Shown: positions 43,795 through 52,635 of the stretch, piece after piece
How positions within the stretch are numbered: the stretch's first letter is position 1
How the letters are laid out: every line of letters starts with the position of its first letter
Assembly: GCA_021604805.1 (NCBI GenBank)
Contig: BQJR01000003.1
Coordinates: forward strand, 186,001-250,000
Source of the DNA: Planctomycetota bacterium
Lineage (GTDB): Bacteria; Planctomycetota; B15-G4
Direction: 5' to 3'
DNA: 64,000 bases
Position numbers and translations under genes: made by a program
Notes under the pieces: generated by a model
Database searches by the model: none
What the model saw: only the letters and a program-made list of their open reading frames with translations
What the model was told of the DNA's origin: nothing

Positions 43795-45213
43795 ATGCCC
43801 GACGCGACCACGCGCAGTATCACTGTTTTCGGGGGCGGGCTCGCCGGCCTCTCCGCGGCCCAGAAGTTCACCGCCGCCGGCTGGGACGTCACGGTGCTCG
43901 AGATCGAGCCCAAGGTCGGCGGCCTGGCCAGCAGCTGGACCCGCGACGGCTACACCTTCGACCACGGCCCGCACCGCCTGTACAGCAGCCTCGAGTCGCT
44001 CAACGATCACTTCAAGGAAGTGCTCGACGGCAACTGGCACTACCGCGACCGGCTCTCGCGCATCTACATGCAGAAGCGCTTCTTCGACTACCCGCTCAAG
44101 GCGAGCAACGTGGTCAAGAGCCTCTCGCCGTGGTTGCTGTTCCGTTCCTTCGCCGACTACGCCGCGGTGCGCGTGCGCAACGCCGTGCGTCCGATCCCCG
44201 ACGACAACTTCGAGAACTGGGTCATCAAGCGCTTCGGGCGCACGCTCTACGACCTGTTCTTCGGGATGTACACGCGCAAGGCCTGGGGCATCCCGTGCAC
44301 CGAGATCTCCGCCGACTGGGCCAGTCAGCGCATCTCGCTGCTGTCGCTCTGGGACACGGTCAAGAAGACGCTCTTCAAGCCGAAGAACACGCCGCGCACC
44401 TATGTCTCGCGCTTCCTGTACCCGAAGACCGGCGGCATCGGCGAGCTCGGCCGCGGCTACGAACGCATGATCCTGCGCGACGGCGGCCGCATCGAGTGCA
44501 ACGCGCGCGTGCACAAGGTGAACGTGGAGAAGGGTCACATCACGAGCGTGACCTACGAGCAGAACGGTGAGCTCAAGGAACACAGCAGCGACCTCTACCT
44601 GAGCACGATCCCGCTCACGATGCTCGTGCCGCTGATCGGGAACGGCCCGCCGCCCGAGGTGGACCGCGCGATCAACGGGCTGATCCACAAGGGCATCATC
44701 TGCGTGTACCTCAAGCTGGATCGCCCGCAGCTCACGCCCGACCACTGGGTCTACATCCCCGAAGAACACATCGCGGTGCACCGCATCTCCGAGTTCACGA
44801 ACTTCTCGGAAGACGCCGCGCCCGAAGGCAAGTCGATGGTCTGTGCCGAGATCACGTCCACCCCCGGCGACGAGCGCTGGAGCATGGACGACGCCGACCT
44901 GATCAAGCTCGCCGGCGCCAACCTCGTGGAGCTCGGTCTGCTCAGCAAGGATGAGGTGCTCGACGGCGGCTTCGTGAAGCGCGTCGACTACGCCTACCCG
45001 ATCTACGACCTCACCTACCGCGGCCACGTGCGCTCGGTGATGGACTACCTCAAGACCTTCGACAACATGGTCTCGAGCGGACGCCAAGGTCTGTTCCGCT
45101 ACGGCAACATGGACCACAGCATCGCCATGGGTCACGCCGTGGCGCGCCGCTTGCTCGAGAACAGCGCCATCGACCACGAAGAGGTCGCAGCCGGCGAAGA
45201 GTACTTCGGGTGA
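43795..45213 (+). CDS. FAD-dependent amine-oxidase-like oxidoreductase
   Basis: A 472-residue flavoprotein. The N-terminal GGGLAGLSAAQKFTAAGWDV is the Rossmann FAD-binding GxGxxG motif, followed by LEIEPKVGGLASSW and the RTY/HGPHRLYSS motif typical of the protoporphyrinogen/amine oxidase superfamily. Such proteins in glycan clusters often resemble UDP-galactopyranose mutase or phytoene desaturase. The substrate is unclear. It overlaps the downstream methyltransferase by 4 bases (GTGA), which suggests a joint pathway. Confidence 0.85.
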   Translation: MPDATTRSITVFGGGLAGLSAAQKFTAAGWDVTVLEIEPKVGGLASSWTRDGYTFDHGPHRLYSSLESLNDHFKEVLDGNWHYRDRLSRIYMQKRFFDYPLKASNVVKSLSPWLLFRSFADYAAVRVRNAVRPIPDDNFENWVIKRFGRTLYDLFFGMYTRKAWGIPCTEISADWASQRISLLSLWDTVKKTLFKPKNTPRTYVSRFLYPKTGGIGELGRGYERMILRDGGRIECNARVHKVNVEKGHITSVTYEQNGELKEHSSDLYLSTIPLTMLVPLIGNGPPPEVDRAINGLIHKGIICVYLKLDRPQLTPDHWVYIPEEHIAVHRISEFTNFSEDAAPEGKSMVCAEITSTPGDERWSMDDADLIKLAGANLVELGLLSKDEVLDGGFVKRVDYAYPIYDLTYRGHVRSVMDYLKTFDNMVSSGRQGLFRYGNMDHSIAMGHAVARRLLENSAIDHEEVAAGEEYFG

Positions 45214-46241
45214 GCGCAACCGGCGGCGACGCCCCGCGTCCCGCATCGGGCGACCACGGTGCGGCCGCGCCTGCGCACGCGGACAACGCGTCGCCCCGAG
45301 CGCGAGCTGATCAGAACCCGGGTCACAAGGGTGCCGCCCACGAAGGCGAACGTGTCGCCGCCGACGGTCGCCGCGAGGTGCCCTGCCTGTTCTGCGGCGT
45401 CCACGAAGAGCAGCTGCGTTTCCGCGACGGCGAGTTCCGCGTGGTGAGCTGCGCGCGCTGCGGTCACGTGTACGTGAACCCGCGCCTGCCGCCCGAGCGT
45501 CTCTACGAGATGTACCAGGAAGAGTACTGGAGCTCCGAACGCGCCAAGGACTTCGGCTACACCGCCTACCTCGCCGACGCCGAGCTCTACCTGCGCACCT
45601 ACTCGATGCGCAGCGCCGTGCTCGACAACTACAAGCCGCAGCCGGGTCGCGTGCTCGATGTCGGTTGCGCCGCCGGCTTCTTCCTGAAGGTGATGCACGA
45701 CAAGGGTTGGGACACGGTCGGCCTCGAGATCAGTCAGCCGATGGTCGACTACGCGAGCAACGAACTCGGCCTGCCCGACATGCGTCGCGGCGATCTGCTG
45801 AGCGCCGACTTGCCTGACAAGAGCTTCGACGTGATCACGCTCTGGGACGTGATCGAGCACCTCGAGCGCCCCGACCTGCACCTGGCGCGCGCCCGCGAGC
45901 TGCTCAAAGACGACGGCGTGCTGATCCTCGAGACCCAAGACGTGTCGAGCCGCTTCGCCAAGCTCATGGGCAAACGCTGGCAGCACTACAAGCACGAAGA
46001 GCACCTCTACCACTTCCACCCCGAGAGCCTCGGTCGACTGCTCGCCGAGCTGGGCTTCGAAGTGCGCGAGAACACGCCACGCCGCGGCGGCAAGGTGATC
46101 TCCTTCGACTTCCTCGCGGAGCGCGTGGGCAAGGTGCACCCGCTGCTCTCGGTGCTCGCGTCGCCCTTGCGGCTGATCGGCGGCAAGAGCCTCTACGTGA
46201 ACCTGCGCGACGAGATGGTGGTCGTCGCCACGAAAGCCTGA
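45210..46241 (+). CDS. SAM-dependent methyltransferase with N-terminal zinc-ribbon-like motif
   Basis: A 343-residue class I methyltransferase. The first 45 residues are low-complexity and hydrophilic. CLFCG...CARCG near residues 54-78 is a zinc-binding-like four-Cys motif found in sugar or small-molecule C-methyltransferases. The SAM motif I is VLDVGCAAGFFLKVM near residue 150 and DVITLWDVIEHLERPDL follows. The GTG start overlaps the upstream oxidoreductase. Confidence 0.85.
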   Translation: MSATGGDAPRPASGDHGAAAPAHADNASPRARADQNPGHKGAAHEGERVAADGRREVPCLFCGVHEEQLRFRDGEFRVVSCARCGHVYVNPRLPPERLYEMYQEEYWSSERAKDFGYTAYLADAELYLRTYSMRSAVLDNYKPQPGRVLDVGCAAGFFLKVMHDKGWDTVGLEISQPMVDYASNELGLPDMRRGDLLSADLPDKSFDVITLWDVIEHLERPDLHLARARELLKDDGVLILETQDVSSRFAKLMGKRWQHYKHEEHLYHFHPESLGRLLAELGFEVRENTPRRGGKVISFDFLAERVGKVHPLLSVLASPLRLIGGKSLYVNLRDEMVVVATKA

Positions 46242-46242
46242 C

Positions 46243-47010
46243 GTGGACCGCTCGGCCTTCAAGCAGTTCGCGCTGCTCGAGCAACGTCACTGGTGGTTCC
46301 GCGGTCGACGCGCGCTCTACCTGCCGCTGCTCGAACACGTGTTGCAGGCGCGCCTCGGTCGCGCGCCACGTGACCTGCGCGTGGTCGACGCGGGCTGCGG
46401 CACCGGCGGCTTCCTCGAGCCGCTCGCGCGCTTCGGCACCGTGTCAGGCTTCGAGCTCGACGAGCCCGCCATCGAGTGGTGCCGCGAGCGCGGCTTCGCG
46501 AGCAGCTTCGTCGCGCGCAGCGACCAGCTGCCCTTGCGCCCACAGAGCGTGGACCTGCTCACGCTCTTCGACGTGCTCGAACACACCCCCGACGACCGCG
46601 CCGTGCTCACCGAACTCGTCCCCGCGCTCAAACCCGGCGGGCACCTCGCGCTCTCGGTGCCGGCCTACCAGTGGCTCTTCTCGAACAACGATCGCGTGGC
46701 GCACCACTACCGTCGCTACACGCGCCGTGAGTTGGTGGGCAAGCTGCGCCACGCTGGCCTGCGCGTGGTGAAAGCCACCTACGTGAACGTGACGCTCTCG
46801 CCGCTGATCGTGCCCGCCGTGCTGGCCATGAAGTTCAAACAACGCCTCAGTCCGCAGTCCGACGACCCCACGACCAACCTGAGCTACACGCCGCCGCGCC
46901 CGATCAACGCGCTGCTGGGCGGTGTCTTCGCGGGCGAGCGTCACCTGTTGCGGCACGTGTCGGCGCCCTTCGGTCACTCACTCTTCGTGATCGCTGAACG
47001 CCCGGCATGA
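46243..47010 (+). CDS. SAM-dependent methyltransferase
   Basis: A 255-residue class I methyltransferase starting at GTG 46243, one base after the previous stop. Motif I VVDAGCGTGGFLEPLARFG near residue 45, then SVDLLTLFDVLEHTPDDRAV. A hydrophobic segment near 175-190 (VNVTLSPLIVPAVLAM) may anchor it. Together with the preceding methyltransferase it probably decorates a glycan or lipid. It overlaps the next gene by 4 bases (ATGA). Confidence 0.85.
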   Translation: MDRSAFKQFALLEQRHWWFRGRRALYLPLLEHVLQARLGRAPRDLRVVDAGCGTGGFLEPLARFGTVSGFELDEPAIEWCRERGFASSFVARSDQLPLRPQSVDLLTLFDVLEHTPDDRAVLTELVPALKPGGHLALSVPAYQWLFSNNDRVAHHYRRYTRRELVGKLRHAGLRVVKATYVNVTLSPLIVPAVLAMKFKQRLSPQSDDPTTNLSYTPPRPINALLGGVFAGERHLLRHVSAPFGHSLFVIAERPA

Positions 47011-47825
47011 CGCGTCCCTCATCGAGCCTCACCGAGCTCGTGCAGACGCGCCCGCGCGCGGCCTGGGCCGGCGCCTGCCTCGCGGCGCTCGCGTTGCTGC
47101 TACCGCTCATGCTGCGTCCTGGCCCCGCCGAACTCCGCGCGATCGACGGGCCCGCGGCGCTGCTCGAGATGCTGCTGCCCGGGATGCTCCAGGCGGGGCC
47201 GGGTGGTTGGTTGCTGCCGCCGGGCAACAGCGTGCTCAGGCCCGAGGTCACGCCGCCCTTCCGTGGTCACGTGGTCGCGCTGCTCGCGCTCTTCGCCTTG
47301 CTCGCAGCGCGCGGACGTCTCGGCGGCACCTGGCGCGTGCTCACGGCCGCGCTCTTGGCTGTGTTCTTCGTGTGGGCTCCCTCGCGTGCGGAACTGCTGC
47401 CTTGGCTCGGTCCGTGGACCGCCGTCGGTGCGGGCCTCGCGCTGCGCACCTTGGACACGCGTGCCCCCGACGACCGCGGCGGCCCCGGCGAGATGCTCTT
47501 CGGCGGCGGCGTGCTCCTGCTCGCCGCCGCGCTGGCCTTGATCGCGCTGCGCACCGGCGCCGCGTCGAACACGAACTGGGTGAACGTGCTGCTCCCGGCG
47601 GGCGCCGCGCCCAGCGACGGAGAGCTGCGTGAGCTGGCCGCGGCTCTGCAACGCGCGCTCGACTTCAACGCGCTCTCCCTCTTCGTGAGCATGGCGGCGC
47701 TGCTCTGGCACCTCAAGACCCGCTCGACGCTCACGCAGATCGTGCTGCTCGCCTGGGTGAGCTTCGAGCTGAGCGCCTGGCCGGCAAGCTTCACGGCACT
47801 ACGCCGCTCGCTGTTCGCGGACTGA
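47007..47825 (+). CDS. Hypothetical membrane protein
   Basis: A 272-residue protein with at least five hydrophobic segments (ACLAALALLLPLML; VVALLALFALLAA; VLTAALLAVFFVW; GGVLLLAAALALIALR; SLFVSMAALLWHL). No family recognised. It is translationally coupled to the methyltransferase before it. It converges with the gene at 47831, with only 5 bases between stops and no terminator in view. Confidence 0.6.
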   Translation: MTRPSSSLTELVQTRPRAAWAGACLAALALLLPLMLRPGPAELRAIDGPAALLEMLLPGMLQAGPGGWLLPPGNSVLRPEVTPPFRGHVVALLALFALLAARGRLGGTWRVLTAALLAVFFVWAPSRAELLPWLGPWTAVGAGLALRTLDTRAPDDRGGPGEMLFGGGVLLLAAALALIALRTGAASNTNWVNVLLPAGAAPSDGELRELAAALQRALDFNALSLFVSMAALLWHLKTRSTLTQIVLLAWVSFELSAWPASFTALRRSLFAD

Positions 47826-47830
47826 CGCGT

Positions 47831-48463
47831 CTACACGCGCACGCGATTCACGCGCCACTCGGCGAGCAGCAACGCACCCACGATCCACAGCGCCACCGGC
47901 CACAGCGACACGCCCGGCGCGGGCAGCGGCGGCAACAACCACGCCAAGACGCGCGCCACCTCGTCGCTGAGCAACACGCCGCGGAACAGGCTCAGGCCGC
48001 CAGCGATCCAGAGCGTGGTGCGCAAGGCGGCGCCGCTCAGCCACGTGCCCAAGGCCAAACCCAAAGCGACCCAAGCGGCGAGACTCAGCAGCACGGCCAG
48101 CGGCTCACTCGGCAAGCCGGTGGTGATCGCGATCACGAGCACACACACGGGCAGCATGGACACGAACACGGCCGCCGCACGCACCCACAAGCCCGGCCCG
48201 ACGCCGCGCGCGCGCCGTAGCGTGATCAGGCCCGCCTTGGTTTCGTCGCGCAGAGCCAAGGGCGTGCACAGACCCAAGTGCAACAAGCCGGCGCCGAGCA
48301 CCAGCCCCGCACGCAGCTCAGCCAGCGACGCGTCCGCGGCCCCCAACTCGCGCACACCCAACCAATGCGTGAGCGCAGCGACCAGCGACACGAGCACACA
48401 CAGCGGCAGCATGTGCGGCACGTACCAGCAGCGGCGCAAGATGGCGAGGAAGGCGGGCATCAC
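47831..48463 (-). CDS. Hypothetical membrane protein downstream of lepB
   Basis: A 210-residue protein with about five membrane segments. It starts 23 bases after the lepB stop, so it is probably in the same transcript. HMLPLCVLVSLVAALTHWLG and GLCTPLALRDETKAGLITLR could suit an ABC-2-type permease, but no signature proves it. The function is unknown. Confidence 0.55.
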   Translation of the reverse strand: MMPAFLAILRRCWYVPHMLPLCVLVSLVAALTHWLGVRELGAADASLAELRAGLVLGAGLLHLGLCTPLALRDETKAGLITLRRARGVGPGLWVRAAAVFVSMLPVCVLVIAITTGLPSEPLAVLLSLAAWVALGLALGTWLSGAALRTTLWIAGGLSLFRGVLLSDEVARVLAWLLPPLPAPGVSLWPVALWIVGALLLAEWRVNRVRV

Positions 48464-48486
48464 CCGTCGATCCTACCGCGTGCCGC

Positions 48487-49038
48487 TCAGAGATTGGGCC
48501 TGCGCACTTGCGTGTCGGAGATGAGTCCCAAGCCGCCGCCGTCCGGCGCACGCAGCGCGACCACGCCGAGCAGTTGTTCGCGCGTGACGGGGCCGAACTC
48601 GCGGCTGTCGACCGACACGCGCCGATGATCACCGAGCACGAAGAACTGATCCTCCGTCATCTCGGTCTCGGGCAACCAATCGTAGCTGCGACGATCCACG
48701 CCGATGTGCTCGGGCACGGCCCAGCCGTTGCGCACCACGTGACCGTAGACCATCTCGATGCGATCACCGGGCGCCGCGAGCACGCGCTTCACCAGGATCT
48801 CGCCGTCGACCTCGAGCACCACGGTGTCGCCCACGCTGACTTCGGGCTGCGTGAAGGGCGGGTCGTACACGAAGATCCGGTCGCCGTCCTGCAAGCTCTT
48901 CAACATCGAGGAGCCCGACACGCGGTACACGGTGAAGAAGGTCGCTCGGAAGGCGCCGATCAGGAAGGTGACGACCACGATCACGCGCAAGGCGATCAGG
49001 AACTTCTGACGCGTCGAAGAGTCGTGACTGGCGGTCAT
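48487..49038 (-). CDS. lepB: Signal peptidase I
   Basis: A 183-residue S26 peptidase that removes Sec signal peptides. It has one N-terminal membrane helix (IALRVIVVVTFLIGAF), the catalytic serine S44 in SGSSM, the general-base lysine K84 in GEILVKRVLAAPGD, and the box E GDHRRVSVDSREFG. The short size matches single-helix forms. It is divergent from the second YfhO-like gene. Confidence 0.93.
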   Translation of the reverse strand: MTASHDSSTRQKFLIALRVIVVVTFLIGAFRATFFTVYRVSGSSMLKSLQDGDRIFVYDPPFTQPEVSVGDTVVLEVDGEILVKRVLAAPGDRIEMVYGHVVRNGWAVPEHIGVDRRSYDWLPETEMTEDQFFVLGDHRRVSVDSREFGPVTREQLLGVVALRAPDGGGLGLISDTQVRRPNL

Positions 49039-49181
49039 CCCGCCTTCTCCATCGGAATCCGTCGCCCCACGCCTGTAGGCCGGGCTGAGACCTCGGCTGA
49101 GCCCCGAATTCGAGCCGGGTCGACGGGTTCCATCTGCCAGCGACGTGGAACGCGGGCCGCGCGACCGTCACACTGAGCGCG

Positions 49182-51716
49182 ATGCTGCCCCGATTTCCAC
49201 GAGCCCTGCGCTGGCGTCGGAGCCTCCCGGCTCTGATCGCGCTGCTTGCCCTCCCGGCCTTGCTGCTGGCGCCCGCGCTGTTCGGCGATCGCGCGCTGGT
49301 TGCGGTGCACACGGGCGCGCTGTCGCCGTGGAACGCCGAGCTCGATCCGAACTTCGTCGACGAGCTGAACCCCGCCGGTCGCGCCTTCGCGCTCGACAAG
49401 ACCGCGCAGTTCGAACCCTTGTTACGCGCCAGCTTGGAGCGCATGCAGAACGGTGAAGCGCCGCTGTGGAACCCGAACAACCTGCTCGGCGTGCCGCTGC
49501 TCGCACAAGGTTTCCCGGCCGCGCTGCATCCGCCGAGTTGGTTGGTGGCCTGGCTCGGTCCGGTGGACGGCTGGGCGCCGCTGTCGTGGTTGCAAGCGGT
49601 GCTCGCCGGACTCTTCGCGTATTTGTTGGTGCGCGAACTCGGCGCGTCCACGCTCTCAGCTTTCGTGGGCGGCGTGACCTTCATGCTCGGCGGCTACTTG
49701 TCGGCGCGCTGGCACTGGTATCAGATCCACGGCTGCGCGGCCTACTTGCCACTCGCGCTGCTCGCCACCGAACGACTGTTGCGCGGCGGACGCGCCGGCT
49801 CGGTGGCCACGCTCGCCTTGGCCACGGGCCTGGCCTTCCTCACGGGTTGGTTCCAGGGCGCGGTGCACTTGGTGTACGCCGTGGCCTTCTGGGCTGCGGC
49901 GCGCTGGTTGCAAGCCGTGCTCAACGACAAGCGCTCGGGAAGTCTGGCCAGCGTCGGGTTGCTGAAGCTCGGGCTCGGACTCGCCTTGGGTCTGGCGCTC
50001 GGTTCGGCGCAGTTGCTGCCCGCGCTCGAGTACGTGAACGCCGGGGACAGCGCGCGGCAACCCGTCGCGGCGGAGCTGATCCAGAGCAAGGGCATGTTGC
50101 CGCACTCTCTGCTCACCAGCGTGGTGCCGGACCTCTACGGGCATCCCGCCGACCTCGCTGACCACGCCGTGCCCGCCCTGCGCGACAACGGCGCGCTGCG
50201 ACGCCTGTTCGCCAAGGCCGACAACAACCCCGTGGAGTCGTCGGCCTTCCTAGGTGTGGGCGTGATCGTGCTGGCCATGTGCGGCGCAGGCAGCGGCCGA
50301 CGCGGCCGTCGCCTCGGGATCTGCCTCGCGGGACTCGGCGCGCTGCTCGCGCTCGACACGCCCGTGGTGCGCTGGGTCGCGCAACTCCCAGGCCTCGACG
50401 CCGGCGATCCGCGTCGCTTCCTCTTGCTGATGCAGATGGGTTTCGCGCTGCTCGCCGCGCAAGGTCTGCACGTGCTCGCGCTGCTCGGCCCGCCGCGCTG
50501 GGTGCCCATCGCGGCGGCCACGGCGGCGGTGTTCTTCTTGTTGCTCACGCTCGGCGTCGGGCGCATCAGCACCGAGACCTGGATCGACTTCGTCGACAAC
50601 CCGCTGGCGCTGCAAGGCGGCGTGAGCCCCGAAGCGGTGGCGGCCTTCGGCGAAGATCTGCGCCTCGACCTCGACCTGTTGCAGCGCGCGCTCGCGCGGG
50701 TCACGGCCAGCCTCGCCGTGGTCTGGATCGCGTTGCGCTACGCCCTGCGCTGGCCGCGCATCGGCGCGTGGTTGCTGGCCGGGCTCGTGGTGGGCGAACT
50801 CAGCACCACGGCCGCGCGCAACGCGAGCACGGTGCCGAGCGAGCAACTCTTCGCGCCGCCGCCGAACGCCGCAGCGCTGCTCGACGACGGCGGCGGACGC
50901 CTGGTGCGCTTCCACCCCGGCGGTCTCGAGGACATGCTCAACATCCCGCTGCTGCCGAACCTCGCGCTCGACAGCGGCGTGCGCGACCTCGGCGGCTACT
51001 GGGCGCTGGCGCCGCGCCGCGCGGTGAACCTGCTCGAGATGCTCGAGCCGGGGTCCACCCAGCTGCTCGGTCAGGCCACGCTGAGCCAACACGCCAACCT
51101 CGACTCGCCGCTGCTCGACGTGCTCGGCGTCACGCGCGTGTTGTCGTCGGTGCCGCTCACGGGTCAGGGTCTCGCGCTGCGGGGCCGCGTGGGCGACGCG
51201 TGGCTCTACGCGCGCGCCAACGCCATGCCGCGCGCCTACTTCGCGCGCACGCTCACCATGACCAGCGAAGCGGAAGCCCTGGAGCGTCTCGCTGCGCCTG
51301 ACTTCGATCCGCGCGACGGCGCACTCGTGGAACCGATCGAAGGTCTCGAAGCCTTCCCGCTGCTGCAACCCGAGGACTTCGCAGCCTGGCACGAGGTGCC
51401 GGTCACCATCGAGTCGGAACACTTCGAAGAGATCGTGCTCACGGTCGACGCGCCGCACCCCGGCCTCGTCGTCCTCGCCGACGGCTACACGAGCGGCTGG
51501 TCTGCGGAGGTCAACGGCCAAGCCGGGGAGCTGGTCTGGCCGGTGAACCACGCCTTGCGCGGCGTGGCCGTGGACAGCGGCCCCAGCCGCATCGTGATGC
51601 GCTACCGCAGCCGCGGCTGGGAACTCGGCAGCAAGCTCACGCTGGGCGCGCTGCTGCTGCTCGCGCTGCTCGGTGCGCGCGCACTGCGTCAGGCGAGGGT
51701 GGAAGCCGCGAGCTGA
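49182..51716 (+). CDS. Second YfhO-like membrane protein
   Basis: An 844-residue protein of about 12 hydrophobic segments. It shares with the gene at 40147 the order of a loop after the first helix (HTGALSPWNAELDPN), the long hydrophobic middle, and the late GWSAEVNGQAGELVWPVN motif plus a final helix. Motifs ERMQNGEAPLWNPNNLLG and GGYLSARWHWYQIHG are typical of the family. It probably transfers sugar from a polyprenyl carrier to an envelope acceptor. It lies in its own divergent unit and converges on a GT2 gene. Confidence 0.75.
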   Translation: MLPRFPRALRWRRSLPALIALLALPALLLAPALFGDRALVAVHTGALSPWNAELDPNFVDELNPAGRAFALDKTAQFEPLLRASLERMQNGEAPLWNPNNLLGVPLLAQGFPAALHPPSWLVAWLGPVDGWAPLSWLQAVLAGLFAYLLVRELGASTLSAFVGGVTFMLGGYLSARWHWYQIHGCAAYLPLALLATERLLRGGRAGSVATLALATGLAFLTGWFQGAVHLVYAVAFWAAARWLQAVLNDKRSGSLASVGLLKLGLGLALGLALGSAQLLPALEYVNAGDSARQPVAAELIQSKGMLPHSLLTSVVPDLYGHPADLADHAVPALRDNGALRRLFAKADNNPVESSAFLGVGVIVLAMCGAGSGRRGRRLGICLAGLGALLALDTPVVRWVAQLPGLDAGDPRRFLLLMQMGFALLAAQGLHVLALLGPPRWVPIAAATAAVFFLLLTLGVGRISTETWIDFVDNPLALQGGVSPEAVAAFGEDLRLDLDLLQRALARVTASLAVVWIALRYALRWPRIGAWLLAGLVVGELSTTAARNASTVPSEQLFAPPPNAAALLDDGGGRLVRFHPGGLEDMLNIPLLPNLALDSGVRDLGGYWALAPRRAVNLLEMLEPGSTQLLGQATLSQHANLDSPLLDVLGVTRVLSSVPLTGQGLALRGRVGDAWLYARANAMPRAYFARTLTMTSEAEALERLAAPDFDPRDGALVEPIEGLEAFPLLQPEDFAAWHEVPVTIESEHFEEIVLTVDAPHPGLVVLADGYTSGWSAEVNGQAGELVWPVNHALRGVAVDSGPSRIVMRYRSRGWELGSKLTLGALLLLALLGARALRQARVEAAS

Positions 51717-51784
51717 ATCCGGCGCGTGCGGCGCCCCGGGCGCGGCGTCTCAGAGCGAAGTCAGCGAGTGCCCGCGACGCGCAC

Positions 51785-52492
51785 TCAGCCGCCGAGGTTG
51801 AAGCGCAAGATGCACCACAGCGCTTGGAAGCCATCCTTCACGCCGATCTTCTTGCCCTCGGCGAAGTCGCGACCGAAGTAGCTGATCGGCACTTCGTAGA
51901 TGCGGCACTTGGCGCCGTTGAAACGCATGCGCGCGATCTTGGCCGTCATCTCGGGCTCCACGCCGAAGCGTGCGCTCTGGATGTCGAGACGTTCCACGAC
52001 CTCAGCGCGGAAGACCTTGTAGCAGGTCTCCATGTCGGTGAGGTTCAGGTTGGTCATCATGTTCGAGAACAAGGTGAGGCCCTTGTTCACGACGTAATGC
52101 CAGAAGAGGTGACAGCGGTGCGCGCCGCCGCCGAGGAAGCGGCTGCCGTAGACCACGTCGGCCTTGCCGTCTTCGAGGGGCTTGAGCAGCGCCGGGTAGT
52201 CGTCGGGCGTGTACTCGAGGTCGGCGTCTTGGATTAGAACGATGTCGCCGGTCACGTTCTGGAAGCCGGTGCGCAGCGCAGCGCCCTTACCTTGGTTGAC
52301 CTCGTGCAAGATCACGCGGATCGACGGGTCGGCCTCGGCCTCGATCTCTTTCAAGATCTCCCGCGTGCCATCGGTGGAACCGTCGTCGACGAGCAAGATC
52401 TCCTTGTCGTACGGCGTGGCCTGCACCTTGGCGAGGATGTCGCGCAACGTGGTCCGCTCGTTGTAGATCGGGATGACGATGGAGAGCTTCAT
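51785..52492 (-). CDS. Glycosyltransferase family 2, DPM1-like
   Basis: A 235-residue GT-A enzyme: [50 protein letters not shown] (DxD) and [19 protein letters not shown]. It shares clear motifs with the enzyme at 42929 but is a separate gene. It likely charges a polyprenyl phosphate for the neighbouring YfhO-like protein. The 143 bases upstream, up to the next gene, show nothing else. Confidence 0.88.
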   Translation of the reverse strand: MKLSIVIPIYNERTTLRDILAKVQATPYDKEILLVDDGSTDGTREILKEIEAEADPSIRVILHEVNQGKGAALRTGFQNVTGDIVLIQDADLEYTPDDYPALLKPLEDGKADVVYGSRFLGGGAHRCHLFWHYVVNKGLTLFSNMMTNLNLTDMETCYKVFRAEVVERLDIQSARFGVEPEMTAKIARMRFNGAKCRIYEVPISYFGRDFAEGKKIGVKDGFQALWCILRFNLGG

Positions 52493-52635
52493 GCGGGCCG
52501 GGCCACGAGGTCGCGAGTGAGTCGGGGTGATTCTTCACCCCAGGGCACTCGGGATCAAGGAATCGAGGGGGCCTGGCTGCTTTCGGCGCTCGGAGCGGGC
52601 TGGCTTGAGGCCACGCTCTGGGACGATCCCCCCAC

